64,000 nt of DNA from Faucicola sp902506215 (GCA_016888885.1 CP069437.1:2480001-2544000), one strand, 5' to 3'; positions 18,213 to 27,119 are shown, counted from the first letter of the stretch. Notes: generated by a model not told the origin, from the sequence alone. Made by a program: numbers and translations.

Positions 18213-19199
18213 ATGAAACAGCCTGTTCGTGTTGCGGTGACTGGTGCTGCTGGTCAAATCAGTTATTCATTATTATTTCGTATCGCATCGGGTGATATGT
18301 TAGGTAAAGACCAACCTGTCATTTTACAATTATTAGAAATCACGCCAGCTTTAGAAGCCTTAAAAGGTGTGGTAATGGAACTTGAAGATTGTGCATTCCC
18401 ATTGCTAGCGGGCGTCGTACAAACTGACGACGCTAATGTTGCGTTCAAAGATGCGGACTATGCCCTACTGGTAGGTGCCCGTCCTCGTGGTCCTGGCATG
18501 GAGCGTAAAGATTTGCTCGAAGCCAACGCCGCCATCTTCTCTGCACAAGGTAAAGCGTTAAATGACAACGCTAGCCGTACTGTCAAAGTATTGGTTGTGG
18601 GTAACCCCGCCAACACCAACGCCTTAATCGCACAGCGCAATGCCCCAGACCTAGATCCACGTAACTTTACAGCGATGACACGTCTTGACCATAACCGTGG
18701 TATGGCGCAATTGGCTGAAGAAACTGAAACCACCGTAAATGACATCAAAAAAATGATCATTTGGGGTAACCACTCTTCAACCCAGTACCCAGATTTGACC
18801 TTCACGACTGTAAAAGGTCAATCTGCCCTAGATCAAGTACAACGTGACTGGTACGAAGGTACTTATATCCCTAACGTACAACAACGTGGTGCTGCCATCA
18901 TTAAAGCACGTGGTGCCTCATCAGCGGCATCTGCGGCAAACGCTGCCATTGCGCACATTCGTTCATGGGCACTAGGCACTGACGAGAATGATTGGGTATC
19001 TATGGGTGTTTACTCAAATGGTGAGTACGGTATCCAAAAAGGTCTTATCTATTCATTCCCATGTACTTGCCAAAATGGCGATTGGAAAATTGTTGAAGGG
19101 CTAGATGTTTCATCGGCTTTCTCACAAGAAAAAATGAAAGCCACCGAAACTGAGCTCGCTGAAGAGCGTGATGCGGTAAGCCACTTATTACCTAACTAA
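18213..19199 (+). CDS. mdh: Malate dehydrogenase (NAD)
   Basis: TCA-cycle enzyme interconverting malate and oxaloacetate. 328 residues, the length of the cytosolic-type MDH found in many beta- and gammaproteobacteria rather than the 312-residue E. coli type. NAD-binding G-A-A-G-Q-I (residues 11-16), substrate arginines in the R-P-R-G-P-G-M-E-R loop (90-98), D160 and catalytic H187 in W-G-N-H-S-S. Strong ribosome site (AGGAGC). Monocistronic, followed by a terminator. Confidence 0.96.
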   Translation: MKQPVRVAVTGAAGQISYSLLFRIASGDMLGKDQPVILQLLEITPALEALKGVVMELEDCAFPLLAGVVQTDDANVAFKDADYALLVGARPRGPGMERKDLLEANAAIFSAQGKALNDNASRTVKVLVVGNPANTNALIAQRNAPDLDPRNFTAMTRLDHNRGMAQLAEETETTVNDIKKMIIWGNHSSTQYPDLTFTTVKGQSALDQVQRDWYEGTYIPNVQQRGAAIIKARGASSAASAANAAIAHIRSWALGTDENDWVSMGVYSNGEYGIQKGLIYSFPCTCQNGDWKIVEGLDVSSAFSQEKMKATETELAEERDAVSHLLPN

Positions 19200-19226
19200 T
19201 TAGGTTAGAATGTTTTAACCAAAAAA

Positions 19227-19252
19227 ACCAGCCTCATAAGGCTGGTCTTTTT
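19227..19252 (+). terminator. Terminator after mdh
   Basis: Arms 19227-19233 and 19240-19246 with a 6-nt loop, followed by a T run. Confidence 0.85.
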
Positions 19253-19431
19253 ACATGAAATAACCACACTATACAATCAAATCACATTTTTTTTACCCAA
19301 TTTTGGCTACAATGCTAACGGTAACAATAACCCATGGCACTTTTTTGATTATTTTTAAATAAAAATAGTGCTAGAAAATAATGATATTACAATAACCGTT
19401 GATACTTTTAAAAAAAAATAGGAGAACCACA

Positions 19432-19695
19432 ATGATGATAGATGGCGAAAGAAACATTAATATGTTGTTTGAGCAAATGGGCATGGACAGCGATGATGCA
19501 TCAATTGAAGCTTTTATCCAAAATCACCAACTGCCACAGTCAGTCGAGCTGAGCGATGCGCCTTTTTGGAATGACAGCCAACGTAAATTTTTAAAAGACG
19601 AATACCGCGCAGATGCAGGTTGGATTGAAATCATCGATGAGCTCAACACCCTTCTACACAAAGATGCCATGGATGCGCAAAAACTGACCAAATAA
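19432..19695 (+). CDS. DUF2789 family protein
   Basis: 87-residue acidic cytoplasmic protein. The N-R-H-x-M-x-x-L-F-E-Q-x-G-type opening and the central H-x-L-P-x-x-x-x-L-x-x-A-x-F-W motif are typical of DUF2789, common in Moraxellaceae and Pseudomonas. The start at ATG 19432 is set by the AGGAGA ribosome site at 19420-19425; a TTG-type start further upstream would read through that site. Function unknown. It ends at a palindromic terminator shared with htpX. Confidence 0.8.
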   Translation: MMIDGERNINMLFEQMGMDSDDASIEAFIQNHQLPQSVELSDAPFWNDSQRKFLKDEYRADAGWIEIIDELNTLLHKDAMDAQKLTK

Positions 19696-19745
19696 GTCAT
19701 TTTAATACGGTTAAAGGTATTTTTTAAGTGTAGTAAAAGCTAATT

Positions 19746-19775
19746 AAAAAACCCAATCATTTGATTGGGTTTTTT
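19746..19775. terminator. Bidirectional terminator between the DUF2789 gene and htpX
   Basis: Perfect 14-bp arms (19746-19759, 19762-19775) with flanking A and T runs at a convergent gene pair. Confidence 0.9.
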
Positions 19776-19796
19776 AGTGCTCAAATACTCAAATGT

Positions 19797-20687
19797 TTAG
19801 GTAGCCAATTTTTGTAAATGCGCAATACGGTCATCTAAGGAGGGGTGGCTGGCAAATAACTGGGCAAAACTAAATCCCCCTTTACCTTCATTAATGGCAA
19901 AGGCTTTCAGGCCTGGTGGCATATAGTCAGGCTGCTGGCTGGCAGGTTTTAACGCTTCTAAGGCAGCAATCATGTTGTATTTACCCGCCAAACGCGCGCC
20001 TGCTTCATCCGCACGGTATTCACGATAACGAGAGAACCACATGACCACTGCTTGTGCGGCAATACCAAACACAATATCTAACACCATACTGGTAATGTAA
20101 TAGCCCATACCAGGTGAATTGCTGTCATTTTTAAAGACCGCTTGATCTACAAATAACCCCACAATGCGCGCAAAGAACATCACAAAGCTGTTAACCACCC
20201 CTTGAACAAGCGCTAAAGTCACCATATCACCATTGGCAACGTGACCAATCTCATGCGCAAGTACCGCTTCGACTTCTTCTTTGTTCATCGATTGCAGTAG
20301 CCCAGTCGATACCGCAACCAAAGCTTTGTTTTTATTCCAACCTGTCGCAAAGGCATTGGGCGATGGATTCTCAAAGATACCCACTTCTGGCATATCAATA
20401 TTGACGTTTTGCGCCAAACGGCGAACCGTTTCGACCAACCAAACCTCCAACTGGGTAGCAGGCTGTTCAATAACTTGCGTACCTGTCGAGCGTTTGGCGA
20501 GCCATTTTGACATCAACAGCGATACGAAAGACCCTATCATGCCGTAGATGAAACACATCACCAGCAGGCTAGTCGTGCCTGTACCGCCCAAATTGAACCC
20601 TAGCATTGGCGCGATGACGTTCATGACGATACCAAACACCACCATCACCGCTAGGTTAGTTAAAAGAAATAAGCCAATTCGTAACAT
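19797..20687 (-). CDS. htpX: Membrane zinc metalloprotease HtpX
   Basis: M48B inner-membrane protease taking part in membrane-protein quality control together with FtsH. Two N-terminal and two central hydrophobic segments; zinc motif H-E-I-G-H at residues 145-149 and the third ligand Glu in the downstream E-Y-R-A-D-E segment. 296 residues, the usual length. In E. coli htpX is under Cpx control; no such site was identified here. Confidence 0.96.
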   Translation of the reverse strand: MLRIGLFLLTNLAVMVVFGIVMNVIAPMLGFNLGGTGTTSLLVMCFIYGMIGSFVSLLMSKWLAKRSTGTQVIEQPATQLEVWLVETVRRLAQNVNIDMPEVGIFENPSPNAFATGWNKNKALVAVSTGLLQSMNKEEVEAVLAHEIGHVANGDMVTLALVQGVVNSFVMFFARIVGLFVDQAVFKNDSNSPGMGYYITSMVLDIVFGIAAQAVVMWFSRYREYRADEAGARLAGKYNMIAALEALKPASQQPDYMPPGLKAFAINEGKGGFSFAQLFASHPSLDDRIAHLQKLAT

Positions 20688-20811
20688 GACGGTTTCCTAA
20701 AGACAATCAAACGATTAAATATATTTATCAACAATAAGTTGACGATGATATTTAGTATGATAGCGTTTAATGCAACAAATTAAAGGCAAAAGCAGCATAA
20801 ATTTGTAACAT

Positions 20812-20837
20812 AAAAAAGCCAGTATTAAACTGGCTTT
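20812..20837 (-). terminator. Terminator of the SLT/DUF4124 gene
   Basis: Arms 20815-20822 and 20830-20837; the A run at 20812-20817 becomes a T run on the minus strand. Confidence 0.75.
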
Positions 20838-20856
20838 GGGCTTATAGACATGGTTG

Positions 20857-21621
20857 TCAGCGGACAATCGTATAAGGATTTGATGAATTATAGCTAACAT
20901 TTTGAAAGCCATTGCTGCTAGTACTAGAGCGCAGATTGGGGTCATTGCGATATAGGTTGTTGTAGCGGCTTAACACGCGTTGTACGTAGTCACGAGTTTC
21001 ACGAAATGGGGGGATACCGCCGTATTTACTGACGTTGCCTTCACCGGCATTATAGCTCGCTATCACATGCTGAACATTACCAAAACGGTTTTGTAAAAAT
21101 TTTAAATACTTTGCCGCGCCTTCGATGTTCTCCGCAGGGTTCCAAGCGTTATACACACCAAACCGCCTAGCTGTCGCAGGCATTAATTGCATTAACCCCT
21201 GTGCCCCAACAGGTGAACGCGCGTTGGGATTGAAACCTGATTCAGTATGCATCATGGCTTTCATCAATGCAGGGTCAACCCCATGACGCAGCGCAGAAGC
21301 CACAATCATACTATCGTAGCTATTTTTGTTGCCACGCGCACTAGCAGCTACTGCAGCTTCATTGGCGCCCCAATTGCTATAACTATGCACATTGGTATCC
21401 GCGTAATAAGTCACTTTGACTTTTTTGGTAAAATTTTGGAAGTTATTTCCTGCAGGGCGATTGTTGCTGACTACATTGGTCAACAGTACCTGACCGTTGC
21501 TGTCTTTAAACACATACATATTGCCAGCGTTCGCTGCATCCATACTTGCCAAACTGCCCAATGACAATAGGGAAGCCGATAGCAAATAGGCTAGGCGAGG
21601 TTTCTTTGCAAACAATACCAT
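20857..21621 (-). CDS. Exported lytic transglycosylase, DUF4124-like N-terminus plus SLT domain
   Basis: 254 residues from the ATG at 21621, which has an AGGTA site seven bases upstream and gives a clear signal peptide ending near A-N-A-G. Next is a short DUF4124-like segment (M-Y-V-F-K-D-S-N-G-Q), then the catalytic SLT domain: E127 in M-M-H-T-E-S-G-F-N, G-L-M-Q-L-M-P-A-T-A, A-S-Y-N-A-G-E-G. It lacks a lipobox, so it is probably periplasmic. Related to MltC/EmtA-type catalytic domains. The second lytic transglycosylase in the window; an upstream codon at 21657 is less likely. Confidence 0.9.
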   Translation of the reverse strand: MVLFAKKPRLAYLLSASLLSLGSLASMDAANAGNMYVFKDSNGQVLLTNVVSNNRPAGNNFQNFTKKVKVTYYADTNVHSYSNWGANEAAVAASARGNKNSYDSMIVASALRHGVDPALMKAMMHTESGFNPNARSPVGAQGLMQLMPATARRFGVYNAWNPAENIEGAAKYLKFLQNRFGNVQHVIASYNAGEGNVSKYGGIPPFRETRDYVQRVLSRYNNLYRNDPNLRSSTSSNGFQNVSYNSSNPYTIVR

Positions 21622-22026
21622 AAATATACCTATGTAAAATTTTTGACAATACGTCACGGTAAAGCAAATGACTATAAAATTTGAGGTCAGCGTAAGGCTT
21701 TAAACTGACATAAAAAGATAAAATCCGTTATGTTTCAATGACATTTGATAACAATATTATAAAATAATTGGCATGAAATATACCATAAATCTGTCAAAAA
21801 CTGGTTAAAGTTTACAAAAAATCAGATAAGGGGAAATAAGGGAATCAATTGCCAAACAATTTGTAGACTTTTTGGGTTGGATACGAAGGATTAGAAAGAC
21901 AAGGGTTCAAAATTTTTAGCCATAAAAATTATCAAATTTTCAAGCCTTAAAACTTAAAAAAAAAAGTAAAATTTTTTGCTTGCACTTTGCAAAAAACTAT
22001 AACTCTATGATTTATATAACTAAAAT

Positions 22027-22049
22027 AATTGGTTAAAAAATAACCAATT
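22027..22049. repeat. 9-bp inverted repeat in the AT-rich region
   Basis: Perfect arms 22027-22035 and 22041-22049 around a five-A loop, about 50 bp from the DnaA boxes. Confidence 0.55.
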
Positions 22050-22097
22050 TAGAGATAACCTATAGTGATATGCGGTTTATTGTTGTCAAGTCATAAG

Positions 22098-22118
22098 TTA
22101 TCCACATGGTTATCCACA
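22098..22118 (+). promoter_or_regulatory. Two tandem DnaA boxes (TTATCCACA)
   Basis: Two perfect 9-mers at 22098-22106 and 22110-22118, same orientation, 12 bp apart start to start, inside the AT-rich gap. This is the consensus site of the initiator DnaA. No dnaA, dnaN, rpmH or gidA lies nearby, so this may be a DnaA-titrating or regulatory cluster rather than oriC. Confidence 0.6.
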
Positions 22119-22318
22119 TAAATTGGGGAAAATAACCTAAATTATTGATATTGATAAAAAATAAACTCAAATAACCCTCAAAATAACTGAAAAAAATCTG
22201 ATAGCGTAAGGGAGGACATGACAAAAGAATGACAAATTGACAAATATATTTTTAAGATTTAACCAACTTATGGTCAATAGGCGCAGTTTATCGGACTTTA
22301 CGGTCATTTATTCAGTCA

Positions 22319-22355
22319 AAAAAAACCTGCATCAACTTAAATTTTGATGCAGGTC
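22319..22355 (-). terminator. Terminator of hflX
   Basis: Perfect 11-bp arms (22326-22336, 22345-22355); the A run at 22318-22326 gives the T run on the minus strand. Confidence 0.88.
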
Positions 22356-22387
22356 TACTATTATTATATTGTTAAATAGATAACAAG

Positions 22388-23755
22388 TTATGTCTCGTTG
22401 ACGGTATCCAATGGCTGCTGTAGTAGTTGTTCAAATGGCTCAAGCACTGGCGCAAGCAGTTTGGCTTGCGCTTGCGACAACACTTCTTCAGGTCCGATAC
22501 CAAATTCACCCAACAACTGCTTAAGCTTGTCCACCGACATCATTGCAGTCAGTTTGGTTTGACCCGTCTCATCATAGCTGAGGTCTTCAATCACTTCTAA
22601 CTTATGCAATTCGTGTTGCAATTGTCCAAAATTGGCCGGTAAGGTTAATTCAAACCGCTGTAATTGACCCACCAATAACTGCTGCACGGCAAGGGTAAGT
22701 TGCTCGATACCTAATTGCTCATGGGCAGAGACATACACCCGATTGGGCTTGGCTTTATCACTATAACCGATATGTGGCGGCTCACCTGTGAGATCAATTT
22801 TATTAAACACATTTAGCACAGGCACTTGATTATCAATTTCCGCTAACACGGATTGTACCGCGGCGATTTGCTCATGCATGTCTTCACGATGACTATCAAT
22901 GACATGCAGCAACAAATCTGCCTCTAAGGTTTCTTCTAGCGTGGCATGGAAGGCTTCCACTAGCTCATGCGGCAAATGGCGAACAAAACCGACCGTGTCG
23001 ACAAGTACCACCTTACCCACACCCGACCACGACACACTCCGTAGCGTCGGGTCAAGCGTCGCAAATAGCTGATTGGCGGCATAGATGTTTTCATGGGTCA
23101 GGGTATTAAATAAGGTGGATTTACCTGCATTGGTATAACCGACCAGTGAAATTGTCGGCACCGATGATTTTTGGCGTTTGGCACGACCTTGTGCGCGGGT
23201 TTGTTTGACCTTATCAAGCTTGGCTTTGAGCTGCCCGACACGCACCTGTAACAAGCGTCTATCGGTTTCAAGCTGGGTTTCGCCTGGACCGCGCAGACCA
23301 ATACCACCTTTTTGGCGTTCCAAGTGCGTCCAGCCGCGTACCAAGCGAGTCGCTAAGTGATTAAGCTGGGCAAGCTCAACTTGCAGTTTACCTTCATAGG
23401 TTCGCGCACGCTGGGCAAAAATATCCAAGATAAGACCCGTTCTATCAAGCACACGGCACTGCACCAAGCGCTCAATATTGCGCTCCTGCGATGGGGTCAA
23501 ACTATGGTTAAAAATGACAATATCTGCCTCATATTGCTTGACAAGTTCCCCGATTTCTTCGGCTTTACCCGTACCCACAAAGTATTTGGCGTCAGGCTTA
23601 GACCGCGTACCTGTGACCAAGGCTTGTTTTTGTGCCCCTGCCGAATCCACCAGTAATTCAAATTCTTCCAAATCGTCTGGGTCATTGAGATGGGTAATAT
23701 TTAAATGGACTAAGATGGCTTTTTCACCACCTTCATAACGCTCAAAATACTCCAA
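22388..23755 (-). CDS. hflX: Ribosome-associated GTPase HflX
   Basis: Obg/HflX-family GTPase that splits stalled or heat-damaged ribosomes. N-terminal HflX domain with the glycine-rich linker (G-G-I-G-L-R-G-P-G-E-T-Q), then the G domain: G1 G-Y-T-N-A-G-K-S-T, G3 D-T-V-G-F, G4 N-K-I-D. 455 residues with a short acidic, Gln/Leu-rich C-terminal tail. In E. coli it follows hfq; here no hfq is adjacent. The start matches the conserved M-E-Y-F-E-R-Y opening. Confidence 0.95.
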   Translation of the reverse strand: MEYFERYEGGEKAILVHLNITHLNDPDDLEEFELLVDSAGAQKQALVTGTRSKPDAKYFVGTGKAEEIGELVKQYEADIVIFNHSLTPSQERNIERLVQCRVLDRTGLILDIFAQRARTYEGKLQVELAQLNHLATRLVRGWTHLERQKGGIGLRGPGETQLETDRRLLQVRVGQLKAKLDKVKQTRAQGRAKRQKSSVPTISLVGYTNAGKSTLFNTLTHENIYAANQLFATLDPTLRSVSWSGVGKVVLVDTVGFVRHLPHELVEAFHATLEETLEADLLLHVIDSHREDMHEQIAAVQSVLAEIDNQVPVLNVFNKIDLTGEPPHIGYSDKAKPNRVYVSAHEQLGIEQLTLAVQQLLVGQLQRFELTLPANFGQLQHELHKLEVIEDLSYDETGQTKLTAMMSVDKLKQLLGEFGIGPEEVLSQAQAKLLAPVLEPFEQLLQQPLDTVNET

Positions 23756-23943
23756 TGATTTATCCTTTCGTTGTGAGTGTAAAAATGTGTCTATTTATAA
23801 GTGTACTATTACTATTTAAGTCTATTAAGTTAAACATTCGCTTAAATAGTCGATAGCCGCGTTAGAAAAAGCGCTAGACACGATAGATGGATTATGCATA
23901 TCAATATAAGGTTTTTTTGCAGAACTTTTAATCAAATTTACAA

Positions 23944-24204
23944 TTAGTAACTTAAAACGGGGGTAAAGGCAAAGGTTTGGTCATGGTTTTGCCATGAAAA
24001 CGTCATTGAAACGACACGGGTGTCACGCATACTGACCTCATGCAGACTACTATCAAATCGGATGATGGCGACTTTGTAGCGTTGAGAATGAGTCAGTGAC
24101 AAGCTAAGGCATTTTTCGCTCAGCAGCTGGCTAATGCCATAGCAAAAACCACCATAGGTAACAGTAAGATGACTGATTTTGTAGAAACTAATTTTGTAGC
24201 ACAA
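23944..24204 (-). CDS. Possible small protein of unknown function (86 residues)
   Basis: An open frame in a 413-bp gap between the divergent hflX and the OlsB-like gene, overlapping the 5' end of the latter by 36 bases on the other strand. The C-terminal half (I-I-R-F-D-S-S-L-H-E-V, then T-F-S-W-Q-N) has a protein-like composition, but no family is recognised and the first 20 residues are unconvincing. Could equally be chance or a decayed gene end. Confidence 0.25.
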   Translation of the reverse strand: MCYKISFYKISHLTVTYGGFCYGISQLLSEKCLSLSLTHSQRYKVAIIRFDSSLHEVSMRDTRVVSMTFSWQNHDQTFAFTPVLSY

Positions 24205-25164
24205 AATAACGGCGCCAAATTATACGAAGATATCGCCACTTATCCTGTTGATAGTCTTTTTAATACCCAGTTGATTGCGCAGTTGCTGGCACATAATTTT
24301 GCTGATATGGCTGTGGTCGAGACCCTAGCACCGCTGGTGAAGCCAACGCTTAGCCGCCCAAGTGCGCGTCATCGCCCGTTATTTAAGTCAGTGATGATTA
24401 ACGTGAGTGAGGATAAGTTTTCGCTACAAAACGAGCAGCATTTACTCAATGCCCAGCGCCTACGTACTTTGACCTTTACCCAAGCGTTTTCAGTAAGTTT
24501 TGCGGGATTTCATCCAAGCTCAGAGCAGCCGCTAGATCGGGATGATTTTGATAATTATTGCACCCATGTGGTGGTGTATGACGAAACTCGGCAAGATAGC
24601 TTTGGGCAGCCACTCGCGGTGGCAACCACCCGATTATTAGATAAAAACGGCGCGATAAAAGCTGGGCAGTTTTATAGCGAGCATGAGTTTAGGCTGGGTC
24701 GCTTGCTCGATGATTACCCGTATAATGTGCTAGAAATCGGTCGCACCTGTGTGCACCCAGATTACCGAGGTATTACCACGATTAATCATTTGTGGGAATC
24801 CATCGCGGCAGTTGCCAAAGCTTACAATGTCAATGCGTTTATGGGCTGTGCCTCAGTTCCGATGGAAGAGAGCAATGTGCAAAACTGGTTAGATCATCAG
24901 CTTGATAGTACCAAGCTAGATGTCAAAGTGACCCGTAAATTGCCAGAAGACAAATTATCCGCTATCGATTTGGCGCAAGTGGCTGATGTGGACTTGGCGA
25001 ATCCGCAAAATTTTGCCTTGCCAGCGCCGTTAAAAATGTATGTCAAAATGGGCTGTAGTCTTGGCGCAGAGGCTTGTTATGACCCTGAGTTTGACTGTGC
25101 CGATGTGTTTGTTTGGTTGCCGTTTGAACAGGTCAAACCGCGCTATCAGCACTATTTGCACTAA
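24169..25164 (+). CDS. OlsB-like GNAT N-acyltransferase (ornithine lipid synthesis, first step)
   Basis: Belongs to the GNAT subgroup of L-ornithine N-alpha-acyltransferases (Acetyltransf_5/OlsB), which transfer a 3-hydroxyacyl chain from ACP to ornithine to give lyso-ornithine lipid. Support: R-L-R-T-L-T-F-x-x-A-F opening of the domain near residue 90, E-I-G-R-T-C-V-H-P-D-Y-R (GNAT motif A region), and F-M-G-C-A-S-V. About 85 N-terminal residues precede the domain. The next gene encodes a PlsC-type acyltransferase that would supply the second step, which strengthens the call. Confidence 0.75.
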   Translation: MTDFVETNFVAQNNGAKLYEDIATYPVDSLFNTQLIAQLLAHNFADMAVVETLAPLVKPTLSRPSARHRPLFKSVMINVSEDKFSLQNEQHLLNAQRLRTLTFTQAFSVSFAGFHPSSEQPLDRDDFDNYCTHVVVYDETRQDSFGQPLAVATTRLLDKNGAIKAGQFYSEHEFRLGRLLDDYPYNVLEIGRTCVHPDYRGITTINHLWESIAAVAKAYNVNAFMGCASVPMEESNVQNWLDHQLDSTKLDVKVTRKLPEDKLSAIDLAQVADVDLANPQNFALPAPLKMYVKMGCSLGAEACYDPEFDCADVFVWLPFEQVKPRYQHYLH

Positions 25165-25310
25165 CTTGTTTATTGATAAAGGCAAAAGTGCTAATCTTAA
25201 ACAAGATAAACCCTATTTGCTGACCTTTAAAAATCAAACAGACCTAATAAGCTGTGTGCCCAATAATTTGCTATACTACATCCACAATTTTTCATTCACA
25301 TATTTACCTT

Positions 25311-26189
25311 ATGCAAAAATCTAACCATAAAACCGCGCCATCGGCGTTAACGATCAGTAGCCTGCTTAGCGAAACAGCAAAACAACTGCGACAACCTGCT
25401 ACCTATAGTAAAAAGAATTTGGCGACCCAGTGGCAACGCATCAAGCGCGTTGTAAATTTAATGGCAGCGATTCAAACAGGTATTGGCTATGCGTGGCAGA
25501 TTAGCCACACACCAAATCCCGATAATCAGCAAATCATCCAATTGATTCAAAAATTCTGTAAAAAATCGCTCAAAGCGTTAGGCATTGAGGTGATTGCACT
25601 TGAGCCAATACCGACACATCACGCGCTATGGGCGAGCAACCATATCTCTTGGCTTGATATCCCTGTGGTGGGTAGTATTGTACCGACCTTCTTTTTGTCC
25701 AAAGCCGAAATCGCGAATTGGCCGGTGATTGGCTGGATGGCGACCACCGCCCACACTTTATTTATCCAGCGCGGTTCGGGCGATACCAGCAAAATCAGTG
25801 AGCAGATGCGTGAGTTTTTATCACAAGGCTCACCCGTGGTTTTCTTCCCAGAAGCGACGACCACAGACGGCACAGCGATTAAACGTATTTATGGCAATTT
25901 GTTGCAGTCTGCGATGGACAGCCAAGTGCTCATTCAACCGATTGTGATTTGCTATGTCAACCAAGATGGCGAACTTGACCAAAACATTCCATATTATGGC
26001 GATATTAGCTTGATAGATAGCGTCAAACGTGTCCTTGATAACCCCCCTGCCAAAGCGTATGTGTTGCCATTAGCAGCCATTGACCCTGCGGGTAAAACCC
26101 GAAATGAAATTACCGCTATCTTGCAGCAGCGCATGGTGGATGGACTGGCGCGTTTGCATGGGCAAGTGCTTCACGCTAAAAAACCTTAA
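25311..26189 (+). CDS. PlsC/OlsA-like O-acyltransferase (1-acyl-glycerol-phosphate or lyso-ornithine lipid)
   Basis: Membrane-associated acyltransferase of the PlsC family. The catalytic H-x4-D is at H111/D116 (N-H-I-S-W-L-D), motif III reads F-F-P-E-A-T-T-T-D-G, and motif IV has I-Q-P-I-V-I. ATG 25311 is preferred to the upstream codon at 25254 because the conserved body starts later and the upstream residues look like leader. Placement 146 bases after the OlsB-like gene suggests the second step of ornithine lipid formation; a general lysophosphatidate acyltransferase is the alternative. Followed by a terminator. Confidence 0.82.
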   Translation: MQKSNHKTAPSALTISSLLSETAKQLRQPATYSKKNLATQWQRIKRVVNLMAAIQTGIGYAWQISHTPNPDNQQIIQLIQKFCKKSLKALGIEVIALEPIPTHHALWASNHISWLDIPVVGSIVPTFFLSKAEIANWPVIGWMATTAHTLFIQRGSGDTSKISEQMREFLSQGSPVVFFPEATTTDGTAIKRIYGNLLQSAMDSQVLIQPIVICYVNQDGELDQNIPYYGDISLIDSVKRVLDNPPAKAYVLPLAAIDPAGKTRNEITAILQQRMVDGLARLHGQVLHAKKP

Positions 26190-26212
26190 TCGTTACGGTT
26201 ATTGTTAACTGT

Positions 26213-26248
26213 AAAAGCCAAGCTGTCATCGACTTGGCTTTTTTTTAT
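26213..26248 (+). terminator. Terminator after the PlsC-like gene
   Basis: Arms 26213-26222 and 26233-26242 followed by a run of T. Confidence 0.87.
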
Positions 26249-26657
26249 TATGTGAATATCACAGACGCTCACTAAAATTTTTCAGTCTCATTGTATTGTA
26301 ATAAAATGTAAAAATTTCATCAAATCTGTTATCATATGTACAACAAAACGTTATGTGACAATCACTTGCGATTAAATAGTCGCTACAGCGGTTAAACCAT
26401 TAACCTGCATCAATCACCTATGAGCCACGCTTAATCAAACCGTCACTGGACAACGTTTGTCATCTATTTGTGCACGGTCATTTTTATACGATTATTTTGT
26501 ACCGTTATTTTTACAATCTGCCCGCCACAATGACGAGTGAGTTTAATACCGATTAGATGAGTGCAAGCTTGTGGTTATTTTGACCGGTAAATTTGTTCAC
26601 CAACCCCTAAATTTTTTCACTAACCCTCTAAATTTGTTTACTAAAAAGGTTCTTGAT
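26249..26657. other. Leader/intergenic region before the Roadblock gene
   Basis: About 410 bp, AT-rich, no coding sequence seen. Near its right end are three imperfect tandem repeats, listed next. It should hold the promoter of the Roadblock cluster. Confidence 0.6.
26589..26650 (+). repeat. Three imperfect 20-21-bp tandem repeats in the leader of the Roadblock gene
   Basis: Units 26589-26608, 26609-26629 and 26630-26650 share AAATTT-G/T-TTT/C-AC-T/C-AA; the last runs into the ribosome site (AAGG) of the Roadblock gene, so the repeats lie in the presumed 5' untranslated region. Confidence 0.55.
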
Positions 26658-27020
26658 ATGCGTACCGATATGTTCCAACAAATCTTAAATGACCTAAACA
26701 GCTCTTCAGCGGATGTAGAAGCCTCTGCGCTGATTTCAACCGATGGTTTGATGATTGCCTCAGCATTGCCAGCAGGCATTGATGAAGACCGTGTCGGTGC
26801 GATGTCAGCGGCGCTGCTATCACTCGGTGACCGTGCAGGTCGAGAACTAGCGCGTGGCAGTATCGAGCGCGTTATGGTGCAAGGCGAAAAAGGCTATGTG
26901 ATTATGTCCGCATCAGGTACAGAAGCAGTATTGACCATTTTGACCAAACCAAATGCCAAATTGGGTCTAGTGTTCTTGGATATGAAGCGCGCGGCTGAAG
27001 CCTTATCAAAACTTATCTAA
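26658..27020 (+). CDS. Roadblock/LC7-domain protein (MglB-like)
   Basis: 120-residue single-domain protein. The pattern A-L-I-S-T-D-G-L-M-I-A-S, then the helix D-R-V-G-A-M-S-A-A-L-L-S-L-G and the strand G-Y-V-I-M-S-A is that of bacterial Roadblock/LC7 proteins, which dimerise and often regulate small Ras-like GTPases (MglB on MglA). ATG 26658 has an AAGG site nine bases ahead; the longer frame from 26571 translates the tandem repeats and is unlikely. No GTPase gene is in the window. Likely first gene of a cluster with the PAS and PhnD-like genes. Confidence 0.85.
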   Translation: MRTDMFQQILNDLNSSSADVEASALISTDGLMIASALPAGIDEDRVGAMSAALLSLGDRAGRELARGSIERVMVQGEKGYVIMSASGTEAVLTILTKPNAKLGLVFLDMKRAAEALSKLI

Positions 27021-27077
27021 AACTTACAAAGAGCTTAACTGTGTCAGCCAATCACTAATATTAGCAACCATGACTCA

Positions 27078-27105
27078 ATCAAAAATTTATCCATCAAAAA
27101 TTTAT
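27078..27105 (+). repeat. 13-bp direct repeat before the PAS gene
   Basis: ATCAAAAATTTAT occurs at 27078-27090 and 27093-27105, just upstream of the strong AAGGAGAGG ribosome site of the next gene. Confidence 0.5.
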
Positions 27106-27119
27106 TATAAGGAGAGGTA

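Larger units (their letters stand above)
21622..22387. other. 766-bp AT-rich intergenic region
   Basis: The longest gene-free stretch here. It lies between the divergent starts/ends of the lytic transglycosylase gene and hflX and is strongly AT-rich, with homopolymer runs around 21957-21978. It contains a perfect 9-bp inverted repeat, two perfect DnaA boxes and the hflX terminator, each listed separately. No coding sequence is credible. Confidence 0.75.

Noticed and set aside
22098..22118. Calling the DnaA boxes oriC
   Set aside because: Only two boxes were found and dnaA/dnaN/rpmH are absent from the window, so I kept it as a DnaA-box cluster.
23944..24204. Confident gene call for the 86-residue minus frame
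   Set aside because: It overlaps a real gene's start, has no ribosome site and no family; listed only with low confidence.
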